Both the position numbers and the translations under genes were made by a program. The notes beneath the pieces were generated by a model. That model was not told the origin of the DNA. It worked only from the letters and a program-made list of their open reading frames with translations, and did not search any database. DNA of 64,000 nucleotides from Asanoa hainanensis (GTDB taxonomy: Bacteria; Actinomycetota; Actinomycetes; Mycobacteriales; Micromonosporaceae): contig NZ_FZPH01000011.1 in the NCBI RefSeq assembly GCF_900188485.1, forward strand, positions 239,154-303,153. The letters are read 5' to 3'. This document shows, piece by piece, positions 32,230 through 40,745 of the stretch. How positions within the stretch are numbered: the first letter of the stretch is position 1; each line of letters begins with the position of its first letter.

Positions 32230-34838
32230 GGCTCGCCCGGGCCGCCGTACCCCCGCTGGCCCTGATCGTCATGATCGCCGCCGCCGCGTCGGCGCTCGGC
32301 CGGGTCTACGCGGGCGCCGTCCTGATGCCGCTGGTCACCGCCGCCGGCGCCGGTGCCGTGCTGATCTCCGTCGCGGCCCGTCGCGCGCCGTCGTGGCTGG
32401 TCGCGCCGATCTCGGTGGTCGGCATGGTGGGCTACACGCTGGGCGCGCTCTGGTGGTCCGCCGACCGCGCCGCGCTGCCGGGCCCCCTGCGCGACCTCGC
32501 CGTCGAGGCCGCCCGCAACGGCATCCCGCGGCTGCTCACCGCGATGATCCCGGTGGAGCCGACGCCCGACACCGTGATCGTGCCGGTGGTCGCGGCGTGG
32601 CTGGCCGGGCTCGCCGGCGCGGAGCTCGGCCTGCGGTGGGGACGACTGCTCATCGGGTACGCGCCGCCCGTGCTGCTGTTCGCCGGTGCCCTCTATGTCG
32701 TCGGCCCCAATGCCGCACCGGCCGTCGTACCCGTCCTGATGGTCGTCGTCGCCGGCGCGCTCGGATTGGCCGTCACCGCCCGCCGGGATGCGCCGGACGC
32801 GGCCCTGCCCGGCCGGGCCCGGCTGGCGCTGCGGGTGCGGGCCGCCGTCGCCGCGCTGGCCGCGATCGCCCTGGCCGCCGTCACCGCGCCGCTGGTCACC
32901 CGCCGGGTCGAGGCGACGCCGGTGGACCCCCGGCAGTACGTGCAGCCGCCGCAGGTCGACAGCCTCGACGAGAACCCGTTGATCCGCATCTCGGGCTGGG
33001 CGCTCAACCCCGACCAGAAGCTGTTCGACCTGAGCAGCGACCGCGGCGAGCCGACCCGGATCCGGCTCGCGGTGCTCTCCGACTACGACGGGATCACCTG
33101 GCGGGTCGGTGCCGTCTACCGGGGCGCCGGCCGGGTGCTGCCCGCCCCGGCAACGCTATCGGGCAACGCGCCGCGGCCCGTGACCCAGCGGATCGAGATC
33201 GGCGACCTGTCCGGCCGGCTGCTGCCCGCGGTGCCGACACCGTCGCGAGTGGACGGTGTGCGGGTGGCGTACGACCCGGCCACCGGCACCATGATCGAGC
33301 CGGACGGGTTGCGGCCGGGGCTGGCGTACACGGTCTCGTCGCTCGCCGAAGAGCCCGACCTCAACCTGCTGACCGCCGCCGAGGTGCCGTTCGGTGACGG
33401 GATCGCACGGATGCTGGCCCTGGGTGCGGGCGCGCCCGATCCGATTCGCGAGCTGTCGGAGCGGATCGCGTCGGACGCGGGCGGCGGCGCCTACGAGCGT
33501 GCGCTGGCCATCGAGGACTACCTGGCGACCCACTACAAGGTCATCGCGGACGCGCCCAGCGGCCACGCGTACCCCAACCTCGCGTTCTTCCTCTTCGGCC
33601 CGGCCAACGGCGGCGGGCAGCAGGGCACCTCGGAACAGTTCGCGGCGTCGTACGCGGTGCTGGCCCGGATGATGGGCCTGCCGACCCGGATCGTCGTCGG
33701 CTTCCGCAGCGCGACGGGCAACGGCCCGGTCCGCGGCTCGGACGCCCAGGCCTGGCCCGAGGTCTACTTCACCGACGTGGGCTGGGTGGCGTTCGACCCG
33801 ATGCCCAAGCCCGACACCGTGCCGGAGCCGCCGGCGTCGGAGCCGCCCAAGCCGGAGCCCCCGACACCACCACCGTCCGAGGCGCCGCTGCCCACCCTGG
33901 ACCCGACGGTCTCACCGACCGCGGCCCCGATCGTCGCGGCCCCGGCGGATGGTTCCGGCGTGGCCCCGGTCTACGCGATCGGCGGCGGCGGCCTGCTGCT
34001 GCTCCTGGTCGGGGCGTGGTGCGCGCTGCTCGTGATGCGCCGCGGGCTCAGCCGGCAACGGCTGGCTACCGGCACCCCGACCGACCGGGTGGCCGGGGCG
34101 TGGCTGGAGGTCCGCGACGCCCTGCGGCTGGCCGGCACACCGGCGGCGACCCACCTGTCGGCCACGGAGCTGGCATCGCACGCGACGGCCGCGGTTTCGG
34201 TCCGCCGGGCGGTGCCCGACCGACCAGGAGCGCCCGACGCGCCTTCCGCGGCCGGGGCTCAGGTCGGGAACGACGCATGGCCCGGGACCGGGGGGCGGTC
34301 CGGGACCGGGGGGCGGTCCGGGACCGGGGGGCGGTCCGGGACCGGGGGGCGGTCCGGGACCACTGGGCCGGCAGCGACCGACGCTCGGACCGGGACGGGG
34401 TCCGCGACAGGGGCCCGTTCCGAGACCGACACGCAGACCGGGACGTCGGCGCGGTCCGCGACAGAGGCGCAGCCCGACGCACAGGCCGGAGGTCGGGCCC
34501 GTTCCGCGACCGGCGGGCAAGCGGCGACCGACGCGCGGGCCGCGACCGGTGTGCCAGGAGCGACCCAGCCACCGGCCGGAACCGACGCCTCCGCCACGAC
34601 CGCCGCGCACGGTCCCAAAGCCCCGCTTCCCGAGCTCGCGACGCTGGTCGGTCTGGTCAACCGGGACGCGTTCGCGCCGACGAACACCGGCGAAACCGAG
34701 GCCGCGGAGGCGGGTGCGGCTGCCCGCGCGTACACGGCCCGGCTCCGTGCGGTCCAGTCCCGCTGGCGGCGGCTGGTCTGGCCGGTCCATCCCGGTCCCC
34801 TGCGCTGGCGCCGGAAGCACCACACGGACCCGCGCTGA
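32223..34838 (+). CDS. TgpA-like membrane protein with inactive transglutaminase core
   Basis: 871 residues: five to six N-terminal membrane segments (to about 225), an extracytoplasmic transglutaminase-like domain, a Pro-rich stretch, a last membrane helix near 585-607 and a cytoplasmic tail. In active members the triad is Cys (CEQF), His (HAWPE) and Asp. Here the positions read S470 (TSEQF), Q509 (AQAWPE) and D525, so the Cys and His are gone. The tail carries four exact GTGGRS units and then a long Ala/Thr/Gly/Arg low-complexity stretch before a short helical end. ATG at 32223 overlaps the DUF58 stop. Probably a structural partner of the MoxR/DUF58 pair. Confidence 0.88.
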   Translation: MVRLARAAVPPLALIVMIAAAASALGRVYAGAVLMPLVTAAGAGAVLISVAARRAPSWLVAPISVVGMVGYTLGALWWSADRAALPGPLRDLAVEAARNGIPRLLTAMIPVEPTPDTVIVPVVAAWLAGLAGAELGLRWGRLLIGYAPPVLLFAGALYVVGPNAAPAVVPVLMVVVAGALGLAVTARRDAPDAALPGRARLALRVRAAVAALAAIALAAVTAPLVTRRVEATPVDPRQYVQPPQVDSLDENPLIRISGWALNPDQKLFDLSSDRGEPTRIRLAVLSDYDGITWRVGAVYRGAGRVLPAPATLSGNAPRPVTQRIEIGDLSGRLLPAVPTPSRVDGVRVAYDPATGTMIEPDGLRPGLAYTVSSLAEEPDLNLLTAAEVPFGDGIARMLALGAGAPDPIRELSERIASDAGGGAYERALAIEDYLATHYKVIADAPSGHAYPNLAFFLFGPANGGGQQGTSEQFAASYAVLARMMGLPTRIVVGFRSATGNGPVRGSDAQAWPEVYFTDVGWVAFDPMPKPDTVPEPPASEPPKPEPPTPPPSEAPLPTLDPTVSPTAAPIVAAPADGSGVAPVYAIGGGGLLLLLVGAWCALLVMRRGLSRQRLATGTPTDRVAGAWLEVRDALRLAGTPAATHLSATELASHATAAVSVRRAVPDRPGAPDAPSAAGAQVGNDAWPGTGGRSGTGGRSGTGGRSGTGGRSGTTGPAATDARTGTGSATGARSETDTQTGTSARSATEAQPDAQAGGRARSATGGQAATDARAATGVPGATQPPAGTDASATTAAHGPKAPLPELATLVGLVNRDAFAPTNTGETEAAEAGAAARAYTARLRAVQSRWRRLVWPVHPGPLRWRRKHHTDPR
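34283..34354 (+). repeat. 18-bp in-frame tandem repeat, four exact copies
   Basis: CGGGACCGGGGGGCGGTC repeated four times without change at 34283, 34301, 34319 and 34337, encoding GTGGRS units in the TgpA-like tail. Perfect identity points to recent slippage or conversion; copy number may vary between strains. Confidence 0.9.
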
Positions 34839-34967
34839 CCCGTCGGCCGCAACCGTCCGCTTCGGCGCTGGTCACGCACCGCAGCAGGGGCGGGGTTGGG
34901 CGGGCGGGCCGCCCGCGCTGCGGGTAGCTTGGCCAACGAGGACCGCACGACCCGCAAGGAGAACACC

Positions 34968-35561
34968 ATGCCCGCGCCGTCGAACGGTTTCGATCCCAAA
35001 CGCACCGCGCTGCTCGTGATGGACTTCCAGAGCGGCATCGTCGGGCGGCTCGCGGATCCCGACGCGCTGATCGGGCGGGTCCGCGACGCGATCGCCGACG
35101 TGCGTGCCCACGAGGGCGTCATCGGGTACGTGCGGGTCGCGTTCACCGACGACGACTACGCCACCGTGCCGGCCACCAACGTCACCTTCGCCGCGGCGGC
35201 CGAGAACCGCGCGATGGGCGACGACGACCCGAGCACCGCGATCGTCGACGCGCTCGCGCCGGAGCAGGGCGACATCGTGGTCCGCAAGGTACGCATCGGC
35301 GCCATGTCGACCACCGACCTCGACCAGCGACTGCGCGCCCGCGGCGTCAACACGGTGGTGCTCGCCGGCGTCAGCACCAGCGGCGTGGTGCTCTCCACGG
35401 TGATAGACGCGGCGGACCGCGACTACCGCGTCTACGTCCTCTCCGACGGCGTCGCCGACTTCGACACCGACGTGCACAACCTGCTGCTGGACAAGGTCTT
35501 CGGCCGACGCGCGACGGTCATCGACAGCGCCGAGCTACACAACATGCTCGCGAAGGCCTGA
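34968..35561 (+). CDS. isochorismatase-family protein lacking the catalytic cysteine
   Basis: A 197-residue protein of the isochorismatase/cysteine hydrolase fold: LLVMDFQSGIV with D19, RKVRIGAMSTTDLDQRL with K107, and VLAGVSTSGVVLSTVIDAADRDYRVYVLSD. The triad Cys normally follows TSG (TSGC); here it is V140. A subfamily with this change exists, and isochorismatases proper also lack Cys, so hydrolysis of an enol ether or a non-hydrolase role are both possible. ATG at 34968 with AAGGAG eight bases upstream. Free-standing between tgpA and a convergent DUF3159 gene. Confidence 0.88.
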   Translation: MPAPSNGFDPKRTALLVMDFQSGIVGRLADPDALIGRVRDAIADVRAHEGVIGYVRVAFTDDDYATVPATNVTFAAAAENRAMGDDDPSTAIVDALAPEQGDIVVRKVRIGAMSTTDLDQRLRARGVNTVVLAGVSTSGVVLSTVIDAADRDYRVYVLSDGVADFDTDVHNLLLDKVFGRRATVIDSAELHNMLAKA

Positions 35562-35567
35562 GGCCGG

Positions 35568-35709
35568 GCAACGCAACCTCCGAACGAGCCAAGCCGCCGC
35601 CGATCGCGAGACCACCGCGGTAACGGCATGCTCGCAACGGCAGCGCAGCTTCCGAACGGGCCAAGCCGTCGTATCGCGGGACCACCGCGGTCGCGACGCT
35701 CGCGACGGC
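35568..35709. repeat. two imperfect copies of a 70-72 bp direct repeat
   Basis: GCAACGCAACCTCCGAACG at 35568 reappears as GCAGCGCAGCTTCCGAACG at 35640, followed in both by SCCAAGCCG, a GATCGCGAGACC-like block and ACCACCGCGG. The repeats fill the whole gap between the convergent isochorismatase-like and DUF3159 genes. Confidence 0.75.
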
Positions 35710-36336
35710 TCAGGCCGGCACGGGGTTTCGAAGGCCTGGGTGGTCGGGCGGCAGCGTTCGGCGGACCACCCACCAGCTGACCGCCACGCAGGCCGCGACC
35801 AGGGGCCAGGTCAACGCGACCCGGGCCGTGGTCAGGGCCAGCACCCGGTCCGCCGCCCACAGTGGCAGGAACACCGCCACCCGCACCACGTACTGCATGA
35901 CCCAGACGACGCTGCCCCACCCGTACGCGCGGACCAGGGCCGGATCGCGGCGCCAGCGGGTCTTCTGGCCGAGGGCGACGCCGACCACGACCCCGAGCAG
36001 GGGCCAACGGATCGCGATGCTGACCAGCCAGGCCAGCGCACTGGCGGCGTTGGTCAGCAACTGGAGCAGGAAGAAGTCGGCTGCCCGGCCCGTACGCAGG
36101 ACGATCAGCGCCGCCAGGCACACGCCGAACAGGCTGATCACCACGGCCATCGGGCGGTGGCCTCGGGACAGCCGCCAGACCGCGACCGCGGTGCCGACGA
36201 CGAGGGCCGCGACCACTCCGCCCAAAATTGAGCCGGCCGTCGCAGCCCAGCCGACGCCGAACGCGAGCGGCGGCAGCGACGCCTCGATCGCGCCGCGGCG
36301 GCCCCCGAGCAGGTCGTGCAGCGACTCCTCGGCCAT
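35710..36336 (-). CDS. DUF3159 membrane protein
   Basis: A 208-residue protein with about five to six membrane segments and conserved blocks LHDLLGGRRGAIEASLPPLAFGVGW, LLQLLTNAASALAWLVS and TRWRRDPALVRAYGWGSVVW that mark the actinobacterial DUF3159 family. Function unknown; a small-molecule transport role is a guess. ATG at 36336 with GGGAGG upstream. An iron-box-like palindrome lies 16-34 bases before the start, between this gene and the divergent LLM oxidoreductase. Confidence 0.9.
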   Translation of the reverse strand: MAEESLHDLLGGRRGAIEASLPPLAFGVGWAATAGSILGGVVAALVVGTAVAVWRLSRGHRPMAVVISLFGVCLAALIVLRTGRAADFFLLQLLTNAASALAWLVSIAIRWPLLGVVVGVALGQKTRWRRDPALVRAYGWGSVVWVMQYVVRVAVFLPLWAADRVLALTTARVALTWPLVAACVAVSWWVVRRTLPPDHPGLRNPVPA

Positions 36337-36351
36337 CGAACCTCCCGAACT

Positions 36352-36370
36352 CGCGGTTAGGCTACCCTAA
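36352..36370. promoter_or_regulatory. IdeR/DmdR iron-box-like palindrome
   Basis: Contains TTAGGCTACCCTAA (36357-36370), 13 of 14 bases to the right part of the IdeR consensus and about 15 of 19 over the full site. It lies between the divergent DUF3159 and LLM genes and overlaps a plausible -10 for the minus strand. Confidence 0.55.
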
Positions 36371-36434
36371 GCGACGGCCTTCGATAAGAATCAGTAGGCG
36401 ACCGCGGCGCCCGCAACCGGTAGGTTCTTCAGAC

Positions 36435-37436
36435 GTGAGCCACCGTTGGGGAATGACGGTCCCGTTCGCCGGGATCCCGTTGGCCGACCACGGTCGGCTT
36501 TACGCCTTGCTACACGATGCCGGCTTCACGGACCTGTGGACGTCCGAGGTCGCCGGCACCGACGCCTTCACGCCGCTGACGATCGGCGCGATCACGACGC
36601 CGAAGATGCGGCTCGGCACCGCGGTCGCGCCGGTCTTCACGCGCGGTCCCGGCCTGCTGGCCATGACCGCCGCGTCGCTCGCCGAGACCGCTCCGGGCCG
36701 GTTCGTGCTCGGCATCGGCGCCTCGTCGCCGGTCGTCGTCGGCGACTGGAACGCCGTGCCGTTCACCGAGCCGTTCAAGCGCAGCCGCGACATGCTCCGC
36801 TTCCTGCGCGCCGCGCTCAGTGGCGAGACCGTCGACCAGGAGTTCGACACGTTCGCGGTGCGCCGGTTCCGCCTCGAACGCCCGCCGGCCACGCCGCCGC
36901 CGATCCTGCTCGCGGCACTGCGCCCGGCGATGCTCCGGCTGGCCGCGGCCGAGGCCGACGGCACGATCCTCAACTGGCTCGCCGCCACGGACGTGCCGAA
37001 GGTGGTCAAGACCCTCGGCGACACCCCGGCCGGGTTCGAGATCGCCGCCCGCATCTTCATGTGCCCGACCGACGACGCCGACCACGCCCGCGCCGTCGGC
37101 CGACGGATGATCACGAGCTACCTGACCGTTCCCGCGTACGCGGAGTTCCATCGCTGGCTCGGCAACAGCGACCTGCTCGACCCGGTCTGGTCGGCGTGGC
37201 AGGCCGGCGACCGGCGCGGCGCGCTCGCGGCCGTGCCCGACGAGCTCGTCGACGCACTGGTCATCCACGGCACACCGCACCAGTGCAAAGAGCAGATCAT
37301 GCGGTACGTCGAAGCCGGCGTCACCACCCCCGTCATGGCCCCGCTGCCCACACCGGAGCTCACCGCGGGCGGCGTGGAGGCGTTGTACGCGTTGATCGGC
37401 GGGTTGTCCGCACCGTCCAGTGTGGAAAGAGGCTGA
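36435..37436 (+). CDS. LLM-class F420-dependent oxidoreductase
   Basis: A 333-residue luciferase-like protein: WGMTVPFAGIPLADHGRLYALLHDAGFTDLWTSEVAGTDAFTPL, MRLGTAVAPVFTRGPGLLAMTAASLAETAPGRFVLGIGASSPVVVGDWN, and late IHGTPHQCKEQIMRYVEAGV. This pattern matches the F420-dependent LLM group rather than FMN luciferases. GTG at 36435 has no Shine-Dalgarno but TAGGTT eight bases upstream, suggesting a leaderless message; ATG at 36453 is the alternative. The SDR gene follows five bases after its stop, so the two oxidoreductases form an operon, possibly under the iron box upstream. Confidence 0.9.
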   Translation: MSHRWGMTVPFAGIPLADHGRLYALLHDAGFTDLWTSEVAGTDAFTPLTIGAITTPKMRLGTAVAPVFTRGPGLLAMTAASLAETAPGRFVLGIGASSPVVVGDWNAVPFTEPFKRSRDMLRFLRAALSGETVDQEFDTFAVRRFRLERPPATPPPILLAALRPAMLRLAAAEADGTILNWLAATDVPKVVKTLGDTPAGFEIAARIFMCPTDDADHARAVGRRMITSYLTVPAYAEFHRWLGNSDLLDPVWSAWQAGDRRGALAAVPDELVDALVIHGTPHQCKEQIMRYVEAGVTTPVMAPLPTPELTAGGVEALYALIGGLSAPSSVERG

Positions 37437-37441
37437 GCCCG

Positions 37442-38242
37442 ATGGAGCTAGCAGGCAAGGTCGTCGTCATCACGGGCGCGGCCGGCGGCATCGGCGCCGC
37501 GCTGGCCCGCCGGTTCGCCGACGAGGGCGTGGCCGGGCTGGTCCTGGCCGACCTCGACGCCGCCGCCGCCGAGGCACTCGCCGCCTCCATCAACCGCGGC
37601 CTGACCCGGGCGGTGGGTTGCGACGTCACCGACCCGGCGCAGGTCGCCGCCCTGGTCGAGGTAGCGCACGAGGCGTTCGGCCCGGTCGACCTGTTCTGCT
37701 CGAACGCCGGCATCACCACGGGCACGGGCCTGGACACCACCGACGAGTCGTGGGACCGCGCCTGGTCGGTCAACGTGCACGCGCACGTGGTGGCGGCCCG
37801 CGCGGTGCTGCCGTCGATGCTGGACCGGGGCGCCGGCTACCTCCTGCAGACCTGCAGCGCGGCGGGCCTGCTGACGGCGGTGGGCGACGCCCCGTACGCG
37901 GTGACCAAACACGCCGCGGTCGGCTTCGCCGAGTGGCTGTCGATGACCTACGGCGACCGCGGCATCGGCGTGAGCGCGCTGTGCCCGCAGGGCGTCCGCA
38001 CCCCGATGCTCGAAGCGGGCCTGGCCCAGGGCCACGCGGGCGCCCAGATAACCGCGGCGGCGGGCGAGGTGCTGACCCCGGAGCAGGTCGCGGACGCGGT
38101 GGTCGAAGGCCTCGCGGCGGAGCGGTTCCTGATCCTGCCGCACCCGGAGGTAGCGACCTACCAGCAACGCAAGGTGGAGAACCCGGACCGCTGGCTGGCC
38201 TCGATGCGCAAACTCATCACCCGCGTCGGCTCCACCGCCTGA
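37442..38242 (+). CDS. SDR-family oxidoreductase
   Basis: A 266-residue short-chain dehydrogenase: cofactor motif TGAAGGIG (11-18), CSNAGI, catalytic Ser in LQTCSAAG, and Y152-x3-K156 in YAVTK. ADLD after the second strand favours NAD over NADP. Substrate unknown. ATG at 37442 with AGAGG upstream, five bases after the LLM gene. Part of its 3' end, a 21-base stretch, is repeated exactly at 38603-38623, inside the 3' end of the convergent MFS gene. Confidence 0.9.
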   Translation: MELAGKVVVITGAAGGIGAALARRFADEGVAGLVLADLDAAAAEALAASINRGLTRAVGCDVTDPAQVAALVEVAHEAFGPVDLFCSNAGITTGTGLDTTDESWDRAWSVNVHAHVVAARAVLPSMLDRGAGYLLQTCSAAGLLTAVGDAPYAVTKHAAVGFAEWLSMTYGDRGIGVSALCPQGVRTPMLEAGLAQGHAGAQITAAAGEVLTPEQVADAVVEGLAAERFLILPHPEVATYQQRKVENPDRWLASMRKLITRVGSTA

Positions 38243-38602
38243 CCGACCCGTCCTACATCCCAACCGGGCAAGGCCTTCCGCACCCCACACCCGGACCGCC
38301 AACGGCTGTCGCCGCATGGCTGGCCGCGGCGCTCGCCGAGGCTCTTCGGCTACGGGCGCCGTAGCGGATCGGTGGCCCGGGTGGTTGTCACCGCCCGCGC
38401 CTTCGTCGGTCTCGGCCTTCCCCGGTCTGCCGGGGATCGGCTAGTCGTAGATGTTGGCGCCGCTACCTCTCGCACCAGGGTCCGACACGCTCGGCGGACC
38501 AGGCCCGCCGCCTCGGCGGTGTTCTCGTCGCCGTCGGCGGCGCCGCCCCGCGAAGAGGATGACCACCGCGCCAGCTGCGGCCAGCCGCGACGCGCGGACT
38601 GG
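38243..38602. other. spacer with remnant of a transporter 3' end
   Basis: No intact gene. On the minus strand, ending at a TAG near 38442-38444, is sequence encoding LAAAGAVVILFAGRRRR, similar to the MFS gene's ALATAGAVVSLFRGG, followed by a basic tail. It looks like a decayed or displaced copy of the end of a membrane transporter. The spacer is bracketed by a 21-base exact direct repeat (38217-38237 and 38603-38623). Confidence 0.5.
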
Positions 38603-40426
38603 TCACCCGCGTCGGCTCCACCGGCGGACCGGTCGTCCCCGCACCCGACTGACCTCAGAACGCGCCGCTCCGGACGGGCCACGGCCGGCCGTGCCCGAGG
38701 TGGCCGTTGCCGGAGGTTCTCCGCCTGGCGTGGTGGGTGTCGGGTCGTCGTGGATGTAGACGCCGCCGCGGAACAGCGAGACCACCGCGCCGGCCGTGGC
38801 CAGGGCCGCTGCCAGGACGAAGACCACGATCAGGCCGTCGTGGAACGGGCCGCTGAGTAGGCCCGGCAGGAACGTGCGGCCGGTCAGGTGGGACAGGGTG
38901 TCGGGTGGGACCTGGCCCGTGACGCCCGCCTGGTCCAGGAGGGTGCCGATCGGGTTCGTGCCCAGGAACGCCGCGAACATCAGGGAGACCGGTGGCACCG
39001 CTACCACCGACGAGACCGCGTCCGGGGGTACGCCCTGGGCGCTCAGGCCGTCGTGCAGCGCGCTCGGTAGCGACGACGACAGGCCCGCGATCAGCAGCGA
39101 GAAGAACACGCCGATCGACAGGACCATGCCCGCGTTCTGGAACGTCGCGCGGATGCCGGACGCCACACCGCGCTCCCCCGGTGGCACCGCGTTCATCACC
39201 GCTGTCGTGTTCGGGGCCGAGAACAGGCCCGAGCCGACTCCGTTCAGGAACAGCAGGACGGCGAACAGCACGTAGTCGAAGTCGACCGGGATCAGCAGCA
39301 GGCCCACGAAGGTCGCCGCCATCACCACCAGGCCGCCCGTGGCCAGGAGTTTGGCTCCGTAGCGGTCCGACAGGTAGCCGCTCACCGGCCCCGCCACGAC
39401 GAAGCCCACCGTCAGCGGCACCAGGTAGATGCCAGCCCACAGCGGGGTGTCCTCGAAGGCGTACCCGTGCAGCGGCAGCCAGATCCCCTGCAACCAGATG
39501 ATCAGCATGAACTGCAGCCCGCCGCGGGCGACCGCGTTGAACAGCGCGGCCGCGTTGCCTGCCCAGAAGGCCTGGATCTTGAACAGGCGCAGGTGGAACA
39601 TCGGCTGGGTCACTCGGGTCTCGATCACGCAGAAGGCGATCAGCAGCACCGCACCAACAAGAAGGCCGCCGTACACCAGCGGGTTGGCCCAGCCCTCGAC
39701 ATGGTTCCGGTACGGCTGGATGCCGTAGGTCAGCGCCGCCAGCAACACCGTCAGCCCGACGGCCAAGGTCGCGTTGCCCCACCAGTCGATCCGTACCCCG
39801 ACCCGGCGGGTCACCGTCTCCCGCAGGTTCCGGTAGGCCCAGACCGCGCCGACCACCCCGACCAGGGCACTGACCGCGAAGATCGACCGCCAGTGCCAGG
39901 CCGACAGCAGCCCGCCGAGCACCAGCCCGATGAAGCTGCCCGCCAGGCCGGCGACCTGGTTGACGCCGAGCGCGGTCCCCCGCTGCCGGGCCGGGAAGGT
40001 GTCGGTGATGATCGCCGCCGAGTTCGCCATCAGCATCGCGCCGCCGACGCCCTGCACGATGCGCCAGCCGATCAGCCACAGCGCCGCCGTGCGTCCCGAA
40101 CCCGGAGTCAGCAGGCAGGCCACCGACGCGGCGGCGAACACCGCGAACCCCGCGTTGTAGATCTTGACCCGCCCGAAGATGTCGCCCAGCCGGCCCAGCG
40201 ACACCACCAGCACGGCGGTCACCAGCAGGTAGCCCATCAGCATCCAGAGCAGGTAGCTGACGTTGCCCGGGGCGAGCGGGTCGAGGTGGATGCCCCGGAA
40301 GATGGCCGGCAACGAGATGATCAGGATCGACGCGTTGACCGTCGCCATCAGCATGCCGAGCGTCGTGTTCGACAACACCGACCACTTGTGCGGGATCCGG
40401 CCACCGGGCCGGGCCTGGATTGCCAT
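38603..40426 (-). CDS. DHA2-type MFS drug exporter (14 membrane segments)
   Basis: A 607-residue major facilitator. Motif A appears as GRLGDIFGRVKIYN, motif C-like sequence as NQVAGLAGSFIGLVLGGLLS, and the loop between halves carries the DHA2-type extra spans; 14 hydrophobic segments are visible. Likely exports a drug or antibiotic by proton antiport. The last about 60 residues are a Pro/Thr/Arg tail, and its final codons lie in a copy of the SDR gene's 3' end, so the original C-terminus may have been altered. ATG at 40426 with GAGG upstream. A TTAG-N5-CTAA inverted repeat precedes it. Confidence 0.92.
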   Translation of the reverse strand: MAIQARPGGRIPHKWSVLSNTTLGMLMATVNASILIISLPAIFRGIHLDPLAPGNVSYLLWMLMGYLLVTAVLVVSLGRLGDIFGRVKIYNAGFAVFAAASVACLLTPGSGRTAALWLIGWRIVQGVGGAMLMANSAAIITDTFPARQRGTALGVNQVAGLAGSFIGLVLGGLLSAWHWRSIFAVSALVGVVGAVWAYRNLRETVTRRVGVRIDWWGNATLAVGLTVLLAALTYGIQPYRNHVEGWANPLVYGGLLVGAVLLIAFCVIETRVTQPMFHLRLFKIQAFWAGNAAALFNAVARGGLQFMLIIWLQGIWLPLHGYAFEDTPLWAGIYLVPLTVGFVVAGPVSGYLSDRYGAKLLATGGLVVMAATFVGLLLIPVDFDYVLFAVLLFLNGVGSGLFSAPNTTAVMNAVPPGERGVASGIRATFQNAGMVLSIGVFFSLLIAGLSSSLPSALHDGLSAQGVPPDAVSSVVAVPPVSLMFAAFLGTNPIGTLLDQAGVTGQVPPDTLSHLTGRTFLPGLLSGPFHDGLIVVFVLAAALATAGAVVSLFRGGVYIHDDPTPTTPGGEPPATATSGTAGRGPSGAARSEVSRVRGRPVRRWSRRG

Positions 40427-40443
40427 GCCGCCGCCTCATCTCA

Positions 40444-40456
40444 TTAGCTGTACTAA
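40444..40456. promoter_or_regulatory. inverted repeat upstream of MFS gene
   Basis: TTAG-CTGTA-CTAA, 18 bases before the MFS start, a size and position typical of a MarR or TetR operator. No regulator gene is adjacent. Confidence 0.4.
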
Positions 40457-40647
40457 GCATATTGCTGAACACACTCGCCCGCCGCGTGAAGTGGGTCGCA
40501 TGACGGCGTCATATCGGGATTGATCCGGACGAGAACGACTCGCCAGGTGGCCCCCCGCCAGCAGGCCAATGGCGACCTGGCCTTATCACAGCCACTCGCA
40601 TGTTGCAATCGGCAGTTGTCGCTATCTGTGCCATATTCACGTGAGTC

Positions 40648-40676
40648 TTGTCACGGGCAGTGTCGATCCCTACGCT
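40648..40676 (+). promoter_or_regulatory. sigma-70-type promoter for the globin gene
   Basis: TTGTCA (40648-40653), 17 bases, TACGCT (40671-40676). The leader would be about 60 bases. The rest of the 319-base gap (40427-40745) holds no gene that I can support. Confidence 0.5.
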
Positions 40677-40745
40677 CAGTGTGACGAAGCGCCCCTCGGA
40701 ACCCCTCCGGGAGCGCCCACGGTCACCACAGCTGGGGGAGGACCC

